NCBI RefSeq assembly: GCF_045635475.1
Contig: NZ_JBJGXI010000061.1
Span: 1-27,572 of the forward strand
Length of the DNA stretch: 27,572 bases
Origin: JBJGXI01 sp045635475
GTDB taxonomy: Bacteria > Bacillota > Bacilli > Bacillales > Amphibacillaceae
Reading direction: 5' to 3'
The position numbers and the translations under genes were made by a program. The notes beneath the pieces were generated by a model. That model was not told the DNA's origin. It saw only the letters and a list, made by a program, of their open reading frames with translations, and did not search any database. Shown here piece by piece: positions 1-7,786 of this stretch. Positions within the stretch are counted from its first letter, which is position 1. Every line of letters starts with the position of its first letter.

Positions 1-2
1 TT

Positions 3-230
3 TACTTTGCAGTGCGGGTTCTAATCACATCTATTTCGGGATTAGTAAATCCGGATGCTTCTACTGATTTTCTAAATTTGTTACTTTTCGGTATGCTCTT
101 ATCTTTAGGATTATCTAATGTAGTTCAGCTTATCGAAATGATAGTTAACAGGCAGAAAAAACACGCTGTTTTTACATTGTTACTTATAAGTACGATTTTC
201 GTTCTAGGAGTATCCGCATATATGTTGTGA
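3..230 (+). CDS. Small membrane protein, 5' end cut by the window edge
   Basis: The reading frame is open from the first bases of the window to a TGA at 228-230, so the true start probably lies upstream. A GTG at 12 exists, but too little upstream sequence is present to judge a ribosome binding site. The visible part has two hydrophobic stretches, roughly residues 23-42 and 54-72 counted from the GTG, joined by a short basic loop containing NRQKK. The protein ends directly after the second stretch. This suggests a two-helix integral membrane protein. I do not recognise the family and assign no function. Confidence 0.5.
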   Translation, partial: YFAVRVLITSISGLVNPDASTDFLNLLLFGMLLSLGLSNVVQLIEMIVNRQKKHAVFTLLLISTIFVLGVSAYML

Positions 231-343
231 AAAAATCGTTTGCTTAGGCAGAGTGAACTTAGATATTTCTATATATTAGAGATGTTGATGAAAGCAGTTA
301 TTTAAGAAAGAACCTTTAATATAAGATGGGAGGAAGTTGTTAT

Positions 344-585
344 ATGGAGACAATTGGTAGTATAGGATGGTATCTATTGTTAAATATTATATTTATTGTG
401 ATATTAGCCCTTATCTTTTACGCAGTTGGTTCACTGTTTAAAAGATAATAAATTATGATAATCAAAATCAATATATTGAACAAAAATTAGACAGAATTAT
501 AGAACTACTACAGAAGGAACATGAGATTGACTATAACCACCTGCATCAATATATCAGCAGAAACACCCCAATTCTAATGGAATAA
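344..585 (+). pseudogene. Small single-helix membrane protein gene broken by a one-base frameshift (DUF4083-like)
   Basis: ATG at 344 follows a strong GGGAGG site at 328-333 and opens a 34-codon frame ending TAA at 446-448: a polar N-terminus, one membrane helix and a terminal FKR. Directly downstream, in the -1 frame with no usable start codon, an open stretch runs to TAA 583-585 and encodes an amphipathic segment containing EQKLDRIIELLQ. One extra A in the AAAA run at 440-443 would join both parts into one protein of about 80 residues. A membrane helix followed by a charged xxKLDxIIELL coiled segment is what I recall for the DUF4083-type small proteins of Bacillaceae. The family name is from memory. 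The frameshift may be a real mutation or a sequencing error; if real, the 34-residue product could still be made. Confidence 0.5.
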
Positions 586-669
586 TTATCCTATACCTCA
601 ACCAAAGAAAACGAGTAACCCTGTTAAGCATTCGATTCCGTTATTAATTAAATCTAACAAATGGAGCTT

Positions 670-1086
670 CTATAGAGATTTGATAATATTCATCAATTTG
701 TTATTGTTTTCCTCGCTGCCCTCTACGTAAAAGACTAACACGTTTTGTGCAGTAAAAGTTTTGTATGGTTCCAATGACGCAGTAGCACTTTTTTCTTCAA
801 AAACATCCATAGCTTCTTTTCGTGCATCAACATCGGAAAATACATAAATAGATAGGGCAGAACCATCTAAAAAATATATTTGAGGTGGTACACCATTTAG
901 TTTTTGAATAAATATATTTCCACTAGGTAAATCTGCATCTTTTAATTCTAATTCTTTTTCAGCTATAGCATTTTTAACATCTTGTAAAGATATATTGGGC
1001 ATTGATTTGTCTTCTACAACATCTTGTTTACTGCAAGCGGCAAGTAAAAATATAATTAGTCCGTAAATCAATATTTTTTTGAACAC
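670..1086 (-). CDS. Predicted lipoprotein of unknown function
   Basis: 138 residues from a GTG start, chosen because AAGGAGG lies 7 bases upstream and no better start exists. The N-terminus is a lipoprotein signal peptide: MFKK, a hydrophobic core, then the lipobox LLAAC, so Cys18 should be lipidated and the protein held on the outer face of the membrane. The mature part (about 120 residues) is mixed alpha/beta in character, with a predicted strand pair around IYFLDGSALSIYVF and a C-terminal helix. It has no cysteines or metal motifs. It is a single-gene unit; the next minus-strand gene upstream is beyond 1.5 kb. I do not recognise the family. Stress-response or sporulation lipoproteins of this size are common in Bacillaceae, but nothing here proves such a role. 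Confidence 0.75.
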   Translation of the reverse strand: MFKKILIYGLIIFLLAACSKQDVVEDKSMPNISLQDVKNAIAEKELELKDADLPSGNIFIQKLNGVPPQIYFLDGSALSIYVFSDVDARKEAMDVFEEKSATASLEPYKTFTAQNVLVFYVEGSEENNNKLMNIIKSL

Positions 1087-1344
1087 CTATAAGCCTCCTT
1101 ACCACTTATTTTGACAAGTAGATAAATTTCAGCTGTATCTTCTTCCACATTACTTCACTTTATTTCAATACTTAATGATCTGCCACATCGATACCTCTTT
1201 ATTTAGCTACTGATCAGTCCTAATTTATCCCAAACGATATCCTTATCTTACCATAATTATTCTGAATAATCTTATTTTTTTGGTTATAAAGCAAACTATT
1301 AAAAATATTTACAAGGTTAGTCGAAGTATAACACCAATTAGATT
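1087..1344. other. Gene-free spacer
   Basis: A+T-rich spacer between the lipoprotein gene and the terminator at 1345-1396. It contains a TTGACA at 1111-1116 on the plus strand with a poor -10 at the right distance, and no convincing gene downstream of it. I see no tRNA, hairpin or repeat here. Confidence 0.4.
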
Positions 1345-1396
1345 AAACAAAAAAACAACCTCCTTAACGATTAACTTTATCGCCAAGAAGATTGTT
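1345..1396 (-). terminator. Rho-independent terminator downstream of yutM
   Basis: On the minus strand, a 12-bp stem (plus-strand arms 1354-1365 and 1385-1396, two G-U pairs) is followed by a run of seven T. The 19-base loop contains a further small CGAT/ATCG hairpin. It lies about 120 bases past the yutM stop codon, so the yutM mRNA would carry an unusually long 3' tail. Confidence 0.6.
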
Positions 1397-1518
1397 TTCA
1401 ACAAACCTAAATATTCAATTAAAGGGCTCGTTTTTATTCATATGAACAGCTGTTTTCCTTGCTTCACAGAGCAATCCAACATTATCCACTTGTTCTCGTT
1501 GAGTTCTGGTAATGTCCG

Positions 1519-1881
1519 TTAGCAATTAGGGTCTGGTGCACCAGCGTTTGTGGCAGTTTTAAACGAAGAACCACAGCCACATGATACGATTGCGTTCGGA
1601 TTATCGATTGTGAATCCGCCGCCCATCATGTTTTGTTTGAAGTCAATTTTTGTTCCTTCAATAATTGCTACATCTTGTTTATATATCGTAACTGGAATAT
1701 CGTTAATAACTTCTACAACATCAAGCTCTTCATTGACGTCGGCATCAAATCCCATTGAATAAGAAAGTCCACTGCAGCCTCCGCCTTTTACACCGAAACG
1801 AAGGCGAACATTCTGTTGGTCTTCTTCTTTCATCATTTCTTTTATTTGAAGACTCGCATCGTCCGTAATTTGGATAACCAT
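1519..1881 (-). CDS. yutM: HesB/IscA-type (A-type) iron-sulfur carrier YutM
   Basis: 120 residues from the ATG at 1881, which follows AAAAGGAGGG by 8 bases. An in-frame longer version (to 1938) lacks such a site and would overlap the upstream promoter. A-type carriers accept Fe-S clusters or iron and pass them to target enzymes in the cytoplasm. The three family cysteines are present: Cys36 in GGGCSGL, and Cys101 and Cys103 in SCGCGSSF. Length and the C-terminal tail match the family. The neighbours dapF, yuzB, yuzD and the NifU-like gene reproduce the Bacillus order, and the suf operon lies 19 kb further along. The gene probably has its own promoter at 1910-1938. Confidence 0.93.
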   Translation of the reverse strand: MVIQITDDASLQIKEMMKEEDQQNVRLRFGVKGGGCSGLSYSMGFDADVNEELDVVEVINDIPVTIYKQDVAIIEGTKIDFKQNMMGGGFTIDNPNAIVSCGCGSSFKTATNAGAPDPNC

Positions 1882-1909
1882 GTAACGTTCCCTCCTTTTT
1901 ATCACCATA

Positions 1910-1938
1910 ATTTTATCTACTATACAAGGAAAACGCAA
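1910..1938 (-). promoter_or_regulatory. Candidate sigma-A promoter of yutM
   Basis: Minus-strand TTGCGT, 17 bases, TAAAAT, ending about 28 bases upstream of the yutM start. The -35 box overlaps the small hairpin that ends the dapF unit. Confidence 0.4.
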
Positions 1939-1950
1939 GCAGGTTGCTTG
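1930..1950 (-). terminator. Weak hairpin after dapF, possible terminator
   Basis: Six-bp stem CAAGCA/TGCTTG with a 3-base loop, followed on the minus strand by CGTTTTCCTT. The T tract is interrupted, so termination would be partial at best and dapF mRNA may read through into yutM. Confidence 0.3.
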
Positions 1951-1962
1951 ATCATTGCTGCA

Positions 1963-2823
1963 CTAGCTTTGTTCCCAGAAGTAGCTACCAGAAGCAGTAG
2001 TCTCGGCTTTTCCTCTCATTTTAACATTCCCGTTTTGTTGCCACGTAATGAATAGATCTCCACCGCTTAAATGTACACAAACCTCTTCATCCTTGCTCGA
2101 AAAATCATTTAAAACCGCCGCAACCACGGCTGCACAGGCACCTGTACCACATGCTTGCGTTACGCCTGAACCACGCTCCCAGACGCGAAAATTAATTTCT
2201 TTGCTAGAAATCATCTCAATAAATTCCGCATTTACCTCTTCAGGGAAGCGTGAATCTTTGGAAATTACAGGTCCTAGTTCATATAAAGGCGCTTCTTCAA
2301 TGTTCTCAACAAAAAAGACGGCGTGTGGGTTGCCCATAGAAACTGCGGTAACCTCTAAGGGATGATGTGAAATATTAAATGATTCGGAAATAACTTCGTC
2401 CGCGTCGTCGCCTTCCATTGGAATTAAATGACGTTGAAGGATAGGATTTCCCATATCTACAGTTACTTCATCAATAGCAGGACGTTCCCCGTGCACAGTT
2501 GCTTCAACTGTTCCTGCTTTCGTTTCAATCGTAAATGTTTTATCCTCTACTAGCTTATTTTCATAGGCGTATTTAGCAACACAACGAAGCCCATTTCCAC
2601 AATTTTTGCCTTCCGATCCGTCCTTATTAAAAATCCGCATGCCTACCGCTGCTTTATCACTCGGATGAATTAATATAAGCCCATCAGAACCTATTCCCGT
2701 ATTACTATTGGAAACATCGATAGCTAGTTGAGATAAGTGCTTTTCTTCGATCGTATAGTTAAATAAATCAATATATATATAGCTATTTCCTAAACCGTGC
2801 ATTTTTGTAAACGGGATCTCCAT
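1963..2823 (-). CDS. dapF: Diaminopimelate epimerase
   Basis: 286 residues. DapF converts LL- to meso-diaminopimelate in the cytoplasm, the last step before meso-DAP enters peptidoglycan or lysine. It is a cofactor-free two-base racemase. Both catalytic cysteines are seen: Cys75 in the motif GKNCGNGLRC and Cys225 in TQACGTGACAA. The N-terminal substrate loop KMHGLGNSYIYID and the typical SMGNPHAVFF block are also present. Start: ATG at 2823 is preferred because an AGAGG site lies 11 bases upstream; a GTG at 2832 in the same frame would add three residues but sits too close to that site. Length is normal for the family. The gene lies between yuzB and yutM, all on the minus strand. Confidence 0.96.
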   Translation of the reverse strand: MEIPFTKMHGLGNSYIYIDLFNYTIEEKHLSQLAIDVSNSNTGIGSDGLILIHPSDKAAVGMRIFNKDGSEGKNCGNGLRCVAKYAYENKLVEDKTFTIETKAGTVEATVHGERPAIDEVTVDMGNPILQRHLIPMEGDDADEVISESFNISHHPLEVTAVSMGNPHAVFFVENIEEAPLYELGPVISKDSRFPEEVNAEFIEMISSKEINFRVWERGSGVTQACGTGACAAVVAAVLNDFSSKDEEVCVHLSGGDLFITWQQNGNVKMRGKAETTASGSYFWEQS

Positions 2824-2862
2824 CCGTAACACCGCCTCTTGTATCTATTATATTGTTCGCTA

Positions 2863-3099
2863 TTAAAATAGGGGATTCTCCTCAATATATTTATAAACAT
2901 TTTCAACTAATTCTTCTGGTGAATCAGCCATTACAGGTTCTCCGTTCACAATTGCAAATAAAAATTGTGAACAAATCCCACAAAAACTGGTGCATCCATA
3001 TTCGATCACATCTAAATCAGGATCTTTTTCTAACTCTTCTTTTGCTTTTTGTGATCCTTCTGCTAAATTATTTACACAAAATTCAATTGTTGGATTCAT
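2863..3099 (-). CDS. yuzB: YuzB family protein (DUF1450)
   Basis: 78 residues. Two adjacent ATGs (3102, 3099) follow an AGAGGAG site; 3099 is better spaced and gives the MNP start I recall for B. subtilis YuzB. The sequence carries four cysteines: Cys8 and a CxxxCxxC set (Cys36, Cys40, Cys43) in the GCTSFCGICS region. That arrangement suggests a metal or redox centre in a thioredoxin-like or ferredoxin-like small fold. The ending IEENPLF also matches the family. The biochemical function is not established as far as I know. It lies 39 bases upstream of dapF on the same strand and may share its transcript. Confidence 0.9.
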   Translation of the reverse strand: MNPTIEFCVNNLAEGSQKAKEELEKDPDLDVIEYGCTSFCGICSQFLFAIVNGEPVMADSPEELVENVYKYIEENPLF

Positions 3100-3184
3100 C
3101 ATCGCTCCTCTTTCTTTAGTAAAGATGAATCCCCTATAACAAACATAGCTTGTCACAAGTATATTGGCAATCTAAACGCACATA

Positions 3185-3505
3185 TTATCTTATTCCTTCC
3201 ATCTCCAACGCATGGTAAATTGTTTTTAAACGTGGGTTACCTTCTCCGACAATTGTACGATTAACCAAGACTACCGGATAAAAGATATCTTCCTCGAGCA
3301 CTTTCTTAGCAAATGCTTGATGTGCTTCGTTAGCAGGAGGTTCAAATAAATCTATATATTCATACTCAATAGCTGCCTCTGGGTATTTCCTTGATATAGC
3401 GGCCTGTAGCCATTCATACGTATCAATCGAACCCGGTGCACCAACACAGCTTGGGCACGTTTGCGTGGCACCGTAGACCGTAAGTTTTACTTGTGATTGT
3501 TCCAT
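3185..3505 (-). CDS. yuzD: YuzD family protein (DUF1462), small CxxC protein
   Basis: 106 residues from an ATG preceded by GGAGGAG. It begins with a beta strand and a CPSC motif (Cys17, Cys20), followed by alternating helix and strand segments and a YPVVLVNRTIVGEGNP block, which together look like a thioredoxin-like fold with a CxxC active site. Members are found next to nifU-like and dapF genes in Bacillaceae. The reaction is unknown; a thiol-redox or Fe-S related role is inferred from the motif and neighbourhood. It is divergent from the NifU-like gene, with a 176-base shared upstream region. Confidence 0.9.
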   Translation of the reverse strand: MEQSQVKLTVYGATQTCPSCVGAPGSIDTYEWLQAAISRKYPEAAIEYEYIDLFEPPANEAHQAFAKKVLEEDIFYPVVLVNRTIVGEGNPRLKTIYHALEMEGIR

Positions 3506-3648
3506 GCGTGCTCCTCCTCTATCTTCCTTAATTTATATTTTACAAAAGAACAGATTAAAGTTAAAATAAAATATGTATTATATATGATTTTGAACATTTT
3601 CCCATGGACTATCGGTAGTCAATAATAGATTTTTTCGTAAAAACAATT

Positions 3649-3654
3649 TATAAT
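3649..3654 (+). promoter_or_regulatory. Likely -10 box of the NifU-like gene
   Basis: A perfect TATAAT lies 28 bases before the start codon. The matching -35 (TAGATT, 17 bases further up) is poor, so the promoter may need an activator or be weak. Confidence 0.4.
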
Positions 3655-3681
3655 ATATATGAAGTTGAAAGGAGAAGATGG

Positions 3682-3909
3682 ATGATGGATGAACAAGTTC
3701 AAGAGGTATTAAATAAATTACGTCCATTCCTTTTACGCGACGGTGGCGATGTAGAATTGGTCGATGTAGACTCTGATGGCATTGTGCGTCTTCGTCTAAT
3801 GGGCGCTTGCGGTAATTGCCCTAGCTCGACGATCACACTTAAAGCTGGAATTGAGCGTGCCTTAATGGCTGAAGTTCCTGGCGTAACGGAAATAGAACAA
3901 GTATTTTAA
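3682..3909 (+). CDS. yutI: NifU C-terminal domain Fe-S carrier/scaffold (YutI-like)
   Basis: 75 residues. The protein consists of one NifU C-terminal (NFU) domain, which binds a 4Fe-4S cluster at a CxxC shared between two subunits and delivers it to apo-proteins. The motif is GACGNCPSST with Cys43 and Cys46; the flanking LRPFLLRDGGDVELV and the ending VPGVTEIEQVF are characteristic. AAAGGAG lies 7 bases before the ATG at 3682 (a second in-frame ATG follows at 3685). It is monocistronic with a strong terminator just after it. It complements the Suf genes at 21-26 kb and yutM. Confidence 0.93.
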   Translation: MMDEQVQEVLNKLRPFLLRDGGDVELVDVDSDGIVRLRLMGACGNCPSSTITLKAGIERALMAEVPGVTEIEQVF

Positions 3910-3935
3910 TTGATGGAATGCCAATATAAACGGTA

Positions 3936-3970
3936 AGCGGATAGTTAGTGTAGCTAACTATCCGCTTTTT
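3936..3970 (+). terminator. Strong rho-independent terminator after yutI
   Basis: A perfect 13-bp stem (3936-3948 with 3954-3966) and 5-base loop, followed by TTTT. The convergent thrB stop codon abuts it at 3970-3972, so it may also slow transcripts arriving from thrB, though there is no T run in that direction. Confidence 0.85.
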
Positions 3971-4875
3971 CATTCCTGGTAGGAAACGTCTAATTTTAAT
4001 GTTTTCAAGCCTTCGTTTTCTACTTGTAACGGCAACCATTGAAATTCGGGGAACTGTTTTTTCCAACGCGGGATTTCTGCATCGACAACTTGGTCGTCTA
4101 CAATCGCAATCATCGTTGGACCAGCCCCACTTAAAAAAGTGCCATACGCTTTATCTTCAACGAATGTAGCTATTTCATCATAATGCGGAATTAGCTCTTT
4201 ACGGTATGGTTGATGAAATAAATCCTTCTTCATCATTTTTCCTAATAAGCTCCAGTTCTGCGCACATATTGCCGCGACACTGACGTTAGCAACACTACTT
4301 GCATGCACACTTCTTCCAAAGCTAAAGCTTTCCGGTAAAGCTGCTCTTGCATCTTTTGTTTTCAACTCAAACTCTGGAATAATTGCAACAAAAGTAACGC
4401 CACTAACAGGCACTTTAATCCAATCTACTTCACCATCATAATGCCCGATAACGCAACCACCCATTAAACAGGGGGCTACATTATCCGGATGACCTTCAAT
4501 TTCTGCAGCAATCTCTAATTTATCTTTTTCTGTCATATTTAATTCAAGTAGTACATTAGCCAATTCAATACCTGCAATTGTTGCCGTTGAGCTACTTCCC
4601 AGACCTCGAGCTAACGGTATTTCACTTTTAACCTCTACTCTACAAGAAGGCAACGTTTTATTACCGTATTTCGAAGCGGTTTGTTTAGCAATTTGATACA
4701 CAAAGTTCGTTTCATCGGTAGGAATTTCATTTAAACAATCAGAAACAGAGATAAACTCCCATCGATCCGATGGTGTAACGGTTAATTCTAAATACAAATT
4801 TAACGCCACACCAATAGAATCGAATCCTGCACCGATATTCGCTGTGCTCGATGGAACTCTAATTACCCAACTCAT
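3970..4875 (-). CDS. thrB: Homoserine kinase
   Basis: 301 residues of the GHMP kinase superfamily. It phosphorylates homoserine to O-phosphohomoserine with ATP, feeding threonine synthase. The N-terminal block PSSTANIGAGFDS (8-20), the glycine-rich ATP loop PLARGLGSSSTA (87-98), the HPDNVAP segment and the C-terminal SGAGPTMIAI motif are all present. The ATG overlaps the thrC stop in an ATGA, which suggests translational coupling. It is the last gene of hom-thrC-thrB and ends against the terminator at 3936-3970. Confidence 0.96.
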   Translation of the reverse strand: MSWVIRVPSSTANIGAGFDSIGVALNLYLELTVTPSDRWEFISVSDCLNEIPTDETNFVYQIAKQTASKYGNKTLPSCRVEVKSEIPLARGLGSSSTATIAGIELANVLLELNMTEKDKLEIAAEIEGHPDNVAPCLMGGCVIGHYDGEVDWIKVPVSGVTFVAIIPEFELKTKDARAALPESFSFGRSVHASSVANVSVAAICAQNWSLLGKMMKKDLFHQPYRKELIPHYDEIATFVEDKAYGTFLSGAGPTMIAIVDDQVVDAEIPRWKKQFPEFQWLPLQVENEGLKTLKLDVSYQE

Positions 4876-5936
4876 ACCATTACACTACCTACGATTTCTT
4901 GTGTAACAATCTTTTCATCGTTAGGTAAAACACGTGGTTTGATCTTGCTATAATCAATCGCTGTATTCGGGTCTTTAAGTCCATTACCTGTTAATACCGA
5001 TACGATTGTCGAACCTGGTTCCACTTGACCTTGCTTAATTGCCTTAAATAATCCTGCAATCGAAGCACATGACGCTGGCTCAGCAAATATTCCTTCATTT
5101 TCTGCTAACCACTGATAAGCTTCAATCATTTCTTCATCTGTTATTTCATCAATCGAGCCTTGTGACTCATCTCTAGCAACAACAGCCTTATCCCAGCTAG
5201 CAGGATTTCCGATACGAATCGCTGTTCCTACAGTTTCTGGATTTTCGAATACACGATTATGCACAATAGCTGCTGCACCACTCGCTTCATACCCCATCAT
5301 TTTCGGCAGGCCAGAGGATTTAATTTCGTTATATTCTTTAAATCCTTTCCAATATGCTGTGATGTTACCAGCATTTCCAACCGGAATAAATAAATAATCT
5401 GGAGCTTTACCAAGCACATCGACAATTTCAAACGATGCAGTCTTTTGACCTTCGATTCGATAAGGATTAACAGAATTCACTAATGCCACTGCTCCTGTTT
5501 CACTAATCTTTCGTACCATCCTTAGCGCGTCATCAAAGTTACCTTCAATTGAAAATATTTCAGCACCATACATAACTGCTTGTGCTAGCTTGCCTTGAGC
5601 AATTTTTCCTTCTGGGATCACGACAATACATTTTAATCCGGCACGAGCAGCAAATGCTGCCGCTGACGCCGATGTATTTCCTGTTGAGGCACAAATAACG
5701 GCTTTTGCGCCATCTTCCATTGCTTTAGCCATTGCCATAACCATGCCACGATCCTTAAATGATCCAGTCGGGTTTGCACCTTCTATTTTTGCATAGACAT
5801 CCAGTCCGTGTTGTTCGGAAAAAGATTCTAATTTGATTAGTGGTGTGTTACCTTCTTGTAAACTAAGTGTTGGTGTTGTTTCATTAACTGGTAAATATTG
5901 TTTGTATTCGGACAATAGCCCTTTCCATCCTGCCAT
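4872..5936 (-). CDS. thrC: Threonine synthase
   Basis: 354 residues, the usual length for the short bacterial type. This PLP enzyme converts O-phosphohomoserine to threonine and phosphate. The PLP-binding lysine is Lys61 in GSFKDRGM; the phosphate-binding loop STGNTSASAAA and the glycine-rich IPVGNAGN segment are visible. The ATG starts 3 bases after the hom stop; its binding site (GGGGAGG) lies inside the last codons of hom. Its own stop overlaps the thrB start. Confidence 0.97.
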   Translation of the reverse strand: MAGWKGLLSEYKQYLPVNETTPTLSLQEGNTPLIKLESFSEQHGLDVYAKIEGANPTGSFKDRGMVMAMAKAMEDGAKAVICASTGNTSASAAAFAARAGLKCIVVIPEGKIAQGKLAQAVMYGAEIFSIEGNFDDALRMVRKISETGAVALVNSVNPYRIEGQKTASFEIVDVLGKAPDYLFIPVGNAGNITAYWKGFKEYNEIKSSGLPKMMGYEASGAAAIVHNRVFENPETVGTAIRIGNPASWDKAVVARDESQGSIDEITDEEMIEAYQWLAENEGIFAEPASCASIAGLFKAIKQGQVEPGSTIVSVLTGNGLKDPNTAIDYSKIKPRVLPNDEKIVTQEIVGSVMV

Positions 5937-5939
5937 TAT

Positions 5940-7232
5940 TTATTCCTCCCCTTCTACACGGTAGTAACTGATCATACGTTTTATTACAGACAAGCTTTTC
6001 AGTTTTTCTAAGCTATTAATTAACTGTTGCTTACTTATTTTATGCGTAACCATGACAACCTCTGCTGTACCTTTACTGCTTCCTGGTAGTTGCAATATTT
6101 TTGCAAAGCTAATTTTTTCATTTGTAAATACATTCGTTAATTTTGAGAATGTTCCTGCTTCATCATCTGCTTCCATTCGGATGAAATATTTCATAAACTT
6201 TTCATTATTTTCTTTTAACTGTGTTTGGTACTGTGGCGTAATATAGGAATTCCCGCTAATACCTAAACGAATATTTTTAACAGCCTCCATTAAATCGGAT
6301 ACGACTGCAGTTGCCGTTGGCATGCTACCTGCACCTGGACCATAGAACATTGTCTCTCCTACAGCTTCCCCATGTACATACACCGCATTATATTCATTTT
6401 TAACCATCGCTAATGGATGTTCATGTGGTAATAATGTTGGTTCAACACTTACTTCAACTTTACCCTCATGACTAGATGCAATTCCAATTAGTTTGATCGT
6501 ATAGCCAAGACTATCAGCAAAACTAATATCCTCTTGGGTAATGCCAGTAATACCAATTACTTCAACATCCTCTAAAGCGATATCCATCTTGAATGCTAGA
6601 TTAGCAAGCAACGTCATTTTACGTGCCGCATCTATGCCTTCTACATCGGATGTAGGATCTGCTTCAGCAAAACCTAAGTCCTGTGCTTCTTGCAGGACTG
6701 AAGCAAAATCTAACTGTTCATCAGACATTTTTGTTAAAATATAGTTAGTTGTTCCGTTAACAATACCCATAATTTTCTGAATTCTATCGGAAGCAAGACC
6801 GTCTGATAATGACCTTAGAATTGGAATGCCACCTGCAACACTAGCATCGTAAAAAATATCACAACTATTTTCTTTTGCCAATCTTAATAGCTGTTGACCA
6901 TGAACCGCCATTAGATCTTTATTAGCTGTTACAATGTGCTTTTTATTTCGAAGTGCTTTTTCTAAAAGTAGGTGGGTATCTTCAATTCCACCCATAACTT
7001 CGACAATCACATCGATTTCCGGATTGCTTACAAGCTCATCCGCTTCTGTTGTAAGCCAGCTCGGATCAATTTCTACATCTCTTTTCTTATTAACATCATG
7101 AACAAGCACTTTTTTTATTACAACTTCGGTACCAAGTTTATATTTAATTTGTTCCTGGTGATTAGTTAAAATCTTAACAACACCAGTCCCAACCGTTCCT
7201 AAGCCACATAATCCTACATTAATTTGTTTCAA
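5940..7232 (-). CDS. hom: Homoserine dehydrogenase with C-terminal ACT domain
   Basis: 430 residues. It reduces aspartate semialdehyde to homoserine, the branch point to threonine and methionine. Domains: N-terminal Rossmann fold with GLGTVG (10-15), catalytic/dimer domain with GIVNGTTNYIL and the ADPTSDVEGIDAARK active-site stretch, and a C-terminal ACT domain (about 350-430) that usually gives feedback inhibition by threonine. The start is TTG at 7232, supported by AGGGAGG 10 bases upstream and the lack of any other start between it and the promoter. It is the first gene of hom-thrC-thrB. The 5' leader is only about 50 bases, too short for a T-box. Confidence 0.96.
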   Translation of the reverse strand: MKQINVGLCGLGTVGTGVVKILTNHQEQIKYKLGTEVVIKKVLVHDVNKKRDVEIDPSWLTTEADELVSNPEIDVIVEVMGGIEDTHLLLEKALRNKKHIVTANKDLMAVHGQQLLRLAKENSCDIFYDASVAGGIPILRSLSDGLASDRIQKIMGIVNGTTNYILTKMSDEQLDFASVLQEAQDLGFAEADPTSDVEGIDAARKMTLLANLAFKMDIALEDVEVIGITGITQEDISFADSLGYTIKLIGIASSHEGKVEVSVEPTLLPHEHPLAMVKNEYNAVYVHGEAVGETMFYGPGAGSMPTATAVVSDLMEAVKNIRLGISGNSYITPQYQTQLKENNEKFMKYFIRMEADDEAGTFSKLTNVFTNEKISFAKILQLPGSSKGTAEVVMVTHKISKQQLINSLEKLKSLSVIKRMISYYRVEGEE

Positions 7233-7289
7233 GCTTACGCCGCCTCCCTTTGTTCCTTTTGCAAATACAACTGTTTATCTATAGTGGAC

Positions 7290-7318
7290 ATTATACCGTT
7301 ACAACTATGCTTTATCAA
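7290..7318 (-). promoter_or_regulatory. Sigma-A promoter of hom-thrC-thrB
   Basis: Minus-strand TTGATA, exactly 17 bases, TATAAT. This is a near-consensus promoter about 58 bases upstream of the hom start codon. No attenuator hairpin fits in the leader, so control would have to act at initiation. Confidence 0.7.
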
Positions 7319-7403
7319 GGTAAATCTGCCCAAAAACAGTGAATTTAAGCAGAAGTTGGTAAAGAAAGCGCTGCAAGTAAAAAAGCGCAGAGTGAGAGCT
7401 AAC

Positions 7404-7590
7404 ATGATTTGGCGGCCACACAAGCGCTTATTTTGCCTAAAGTTCCAGTTACGATAATTTGCCGGCCACCAAAGCCCTTATTTTCTAAAAGAAACCCACT
7501 GAGGCAATCATATTACTAAATTAAGCGCGCTGGTGGCCGCACAATTTTAATTATGCCTATTTTGTCACAGATAAGAGCACTGGTGACCGT
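7404..7590. repeat. Cluster of four ~30-bp degenerate repeats, two direct and two inverted, each pair spaced 50 bp
   Basis: Copies 1 and 2 (7404-7434 and 7454-7484) match at about 26 of 31 positions; both read ATTTGsCGGCCAC, then AAGCsCTTATTTT. Copies 3 and 4 (7521-7540 and 7571-7590) are the reverse complement of the same core, AAGmGCrCTGGTGrCCG, matching at 16 of 20. Both pairs have an exact 50-bp period. Together they form a large imperfect inverted repeat in the gene-free spacer between hom and yutH. No open reading frame explains them. Confidence 0.6.
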
Positions 7591-7734
7591 CAGCGACTCC
7601 ATCGCCCTGTGGCAATAGTCCCCGATGACATAATTGCTCTGGATAAACTATACTAAGCTGTGGAAACATACTCCTCTTTGGCGGGCAAAGAAGCAGTCCT
7701 TGGAAAGGGGTGGTTTTCCTCCGCCGCTGTTTAA
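7591..7734. other. Remainder of the hom-yutH spacer
   Basis: No gene, tRNA or clear regulatory site was found. A weak further similarity to the repeat core (TTGCTCTGG near 7634-7642) may be a decayed fifth copy. Confidence 0.3.
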
Positions 7735-7775
7735 ATTAAATAAAAAGACGCTTTCCAATCTAACTAGAAAGCGCC
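7735..7775 (-). terminator. Rho-independent terminator after yutH
   Basis: On the minus strand, GGCGCTTTC pairs with GAAAGCGTC (plus-strand arms 7747-7755 and 7767-7775, 11-base loop), followed by TTTTTATTT. It lies 11 bases past the yutH stop codon. Confidence 0.8.
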
Positions 7776-7786
7776 TCCCATAATTT

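Noticed and set aside
1111..1139. Plus-strand TTGACA with a -10 at 17-base spacing
   Set aside because: The -10 (TGTATC) is poor and no convincing plus-strand gene follows; likely chance in A+T-rich DNA.
1280..1522. 80-codon plus-strand open frame
   Set aside because: No binding site, unusual composition, and it overlaps the yutM terminator.
7233..7290. T-box or riboswitch controlling hom-thrC-thrB
   Set aside because: The leader from the predicted promoter is about 50 bases and has no antiterminator or terminator hairpin.
7224..7457. Open frames on both strands in the hom leader and spacer
   Set aside because: They overlap the hom promoter and the 50-bp repeats, and have no binding sites or family features.
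7404..7590. CRISPR array
   Set aside because: Only four degenerate copies, two of them inverted, with no cas genes; CRISPR repeats are directly repeated and near-identical.
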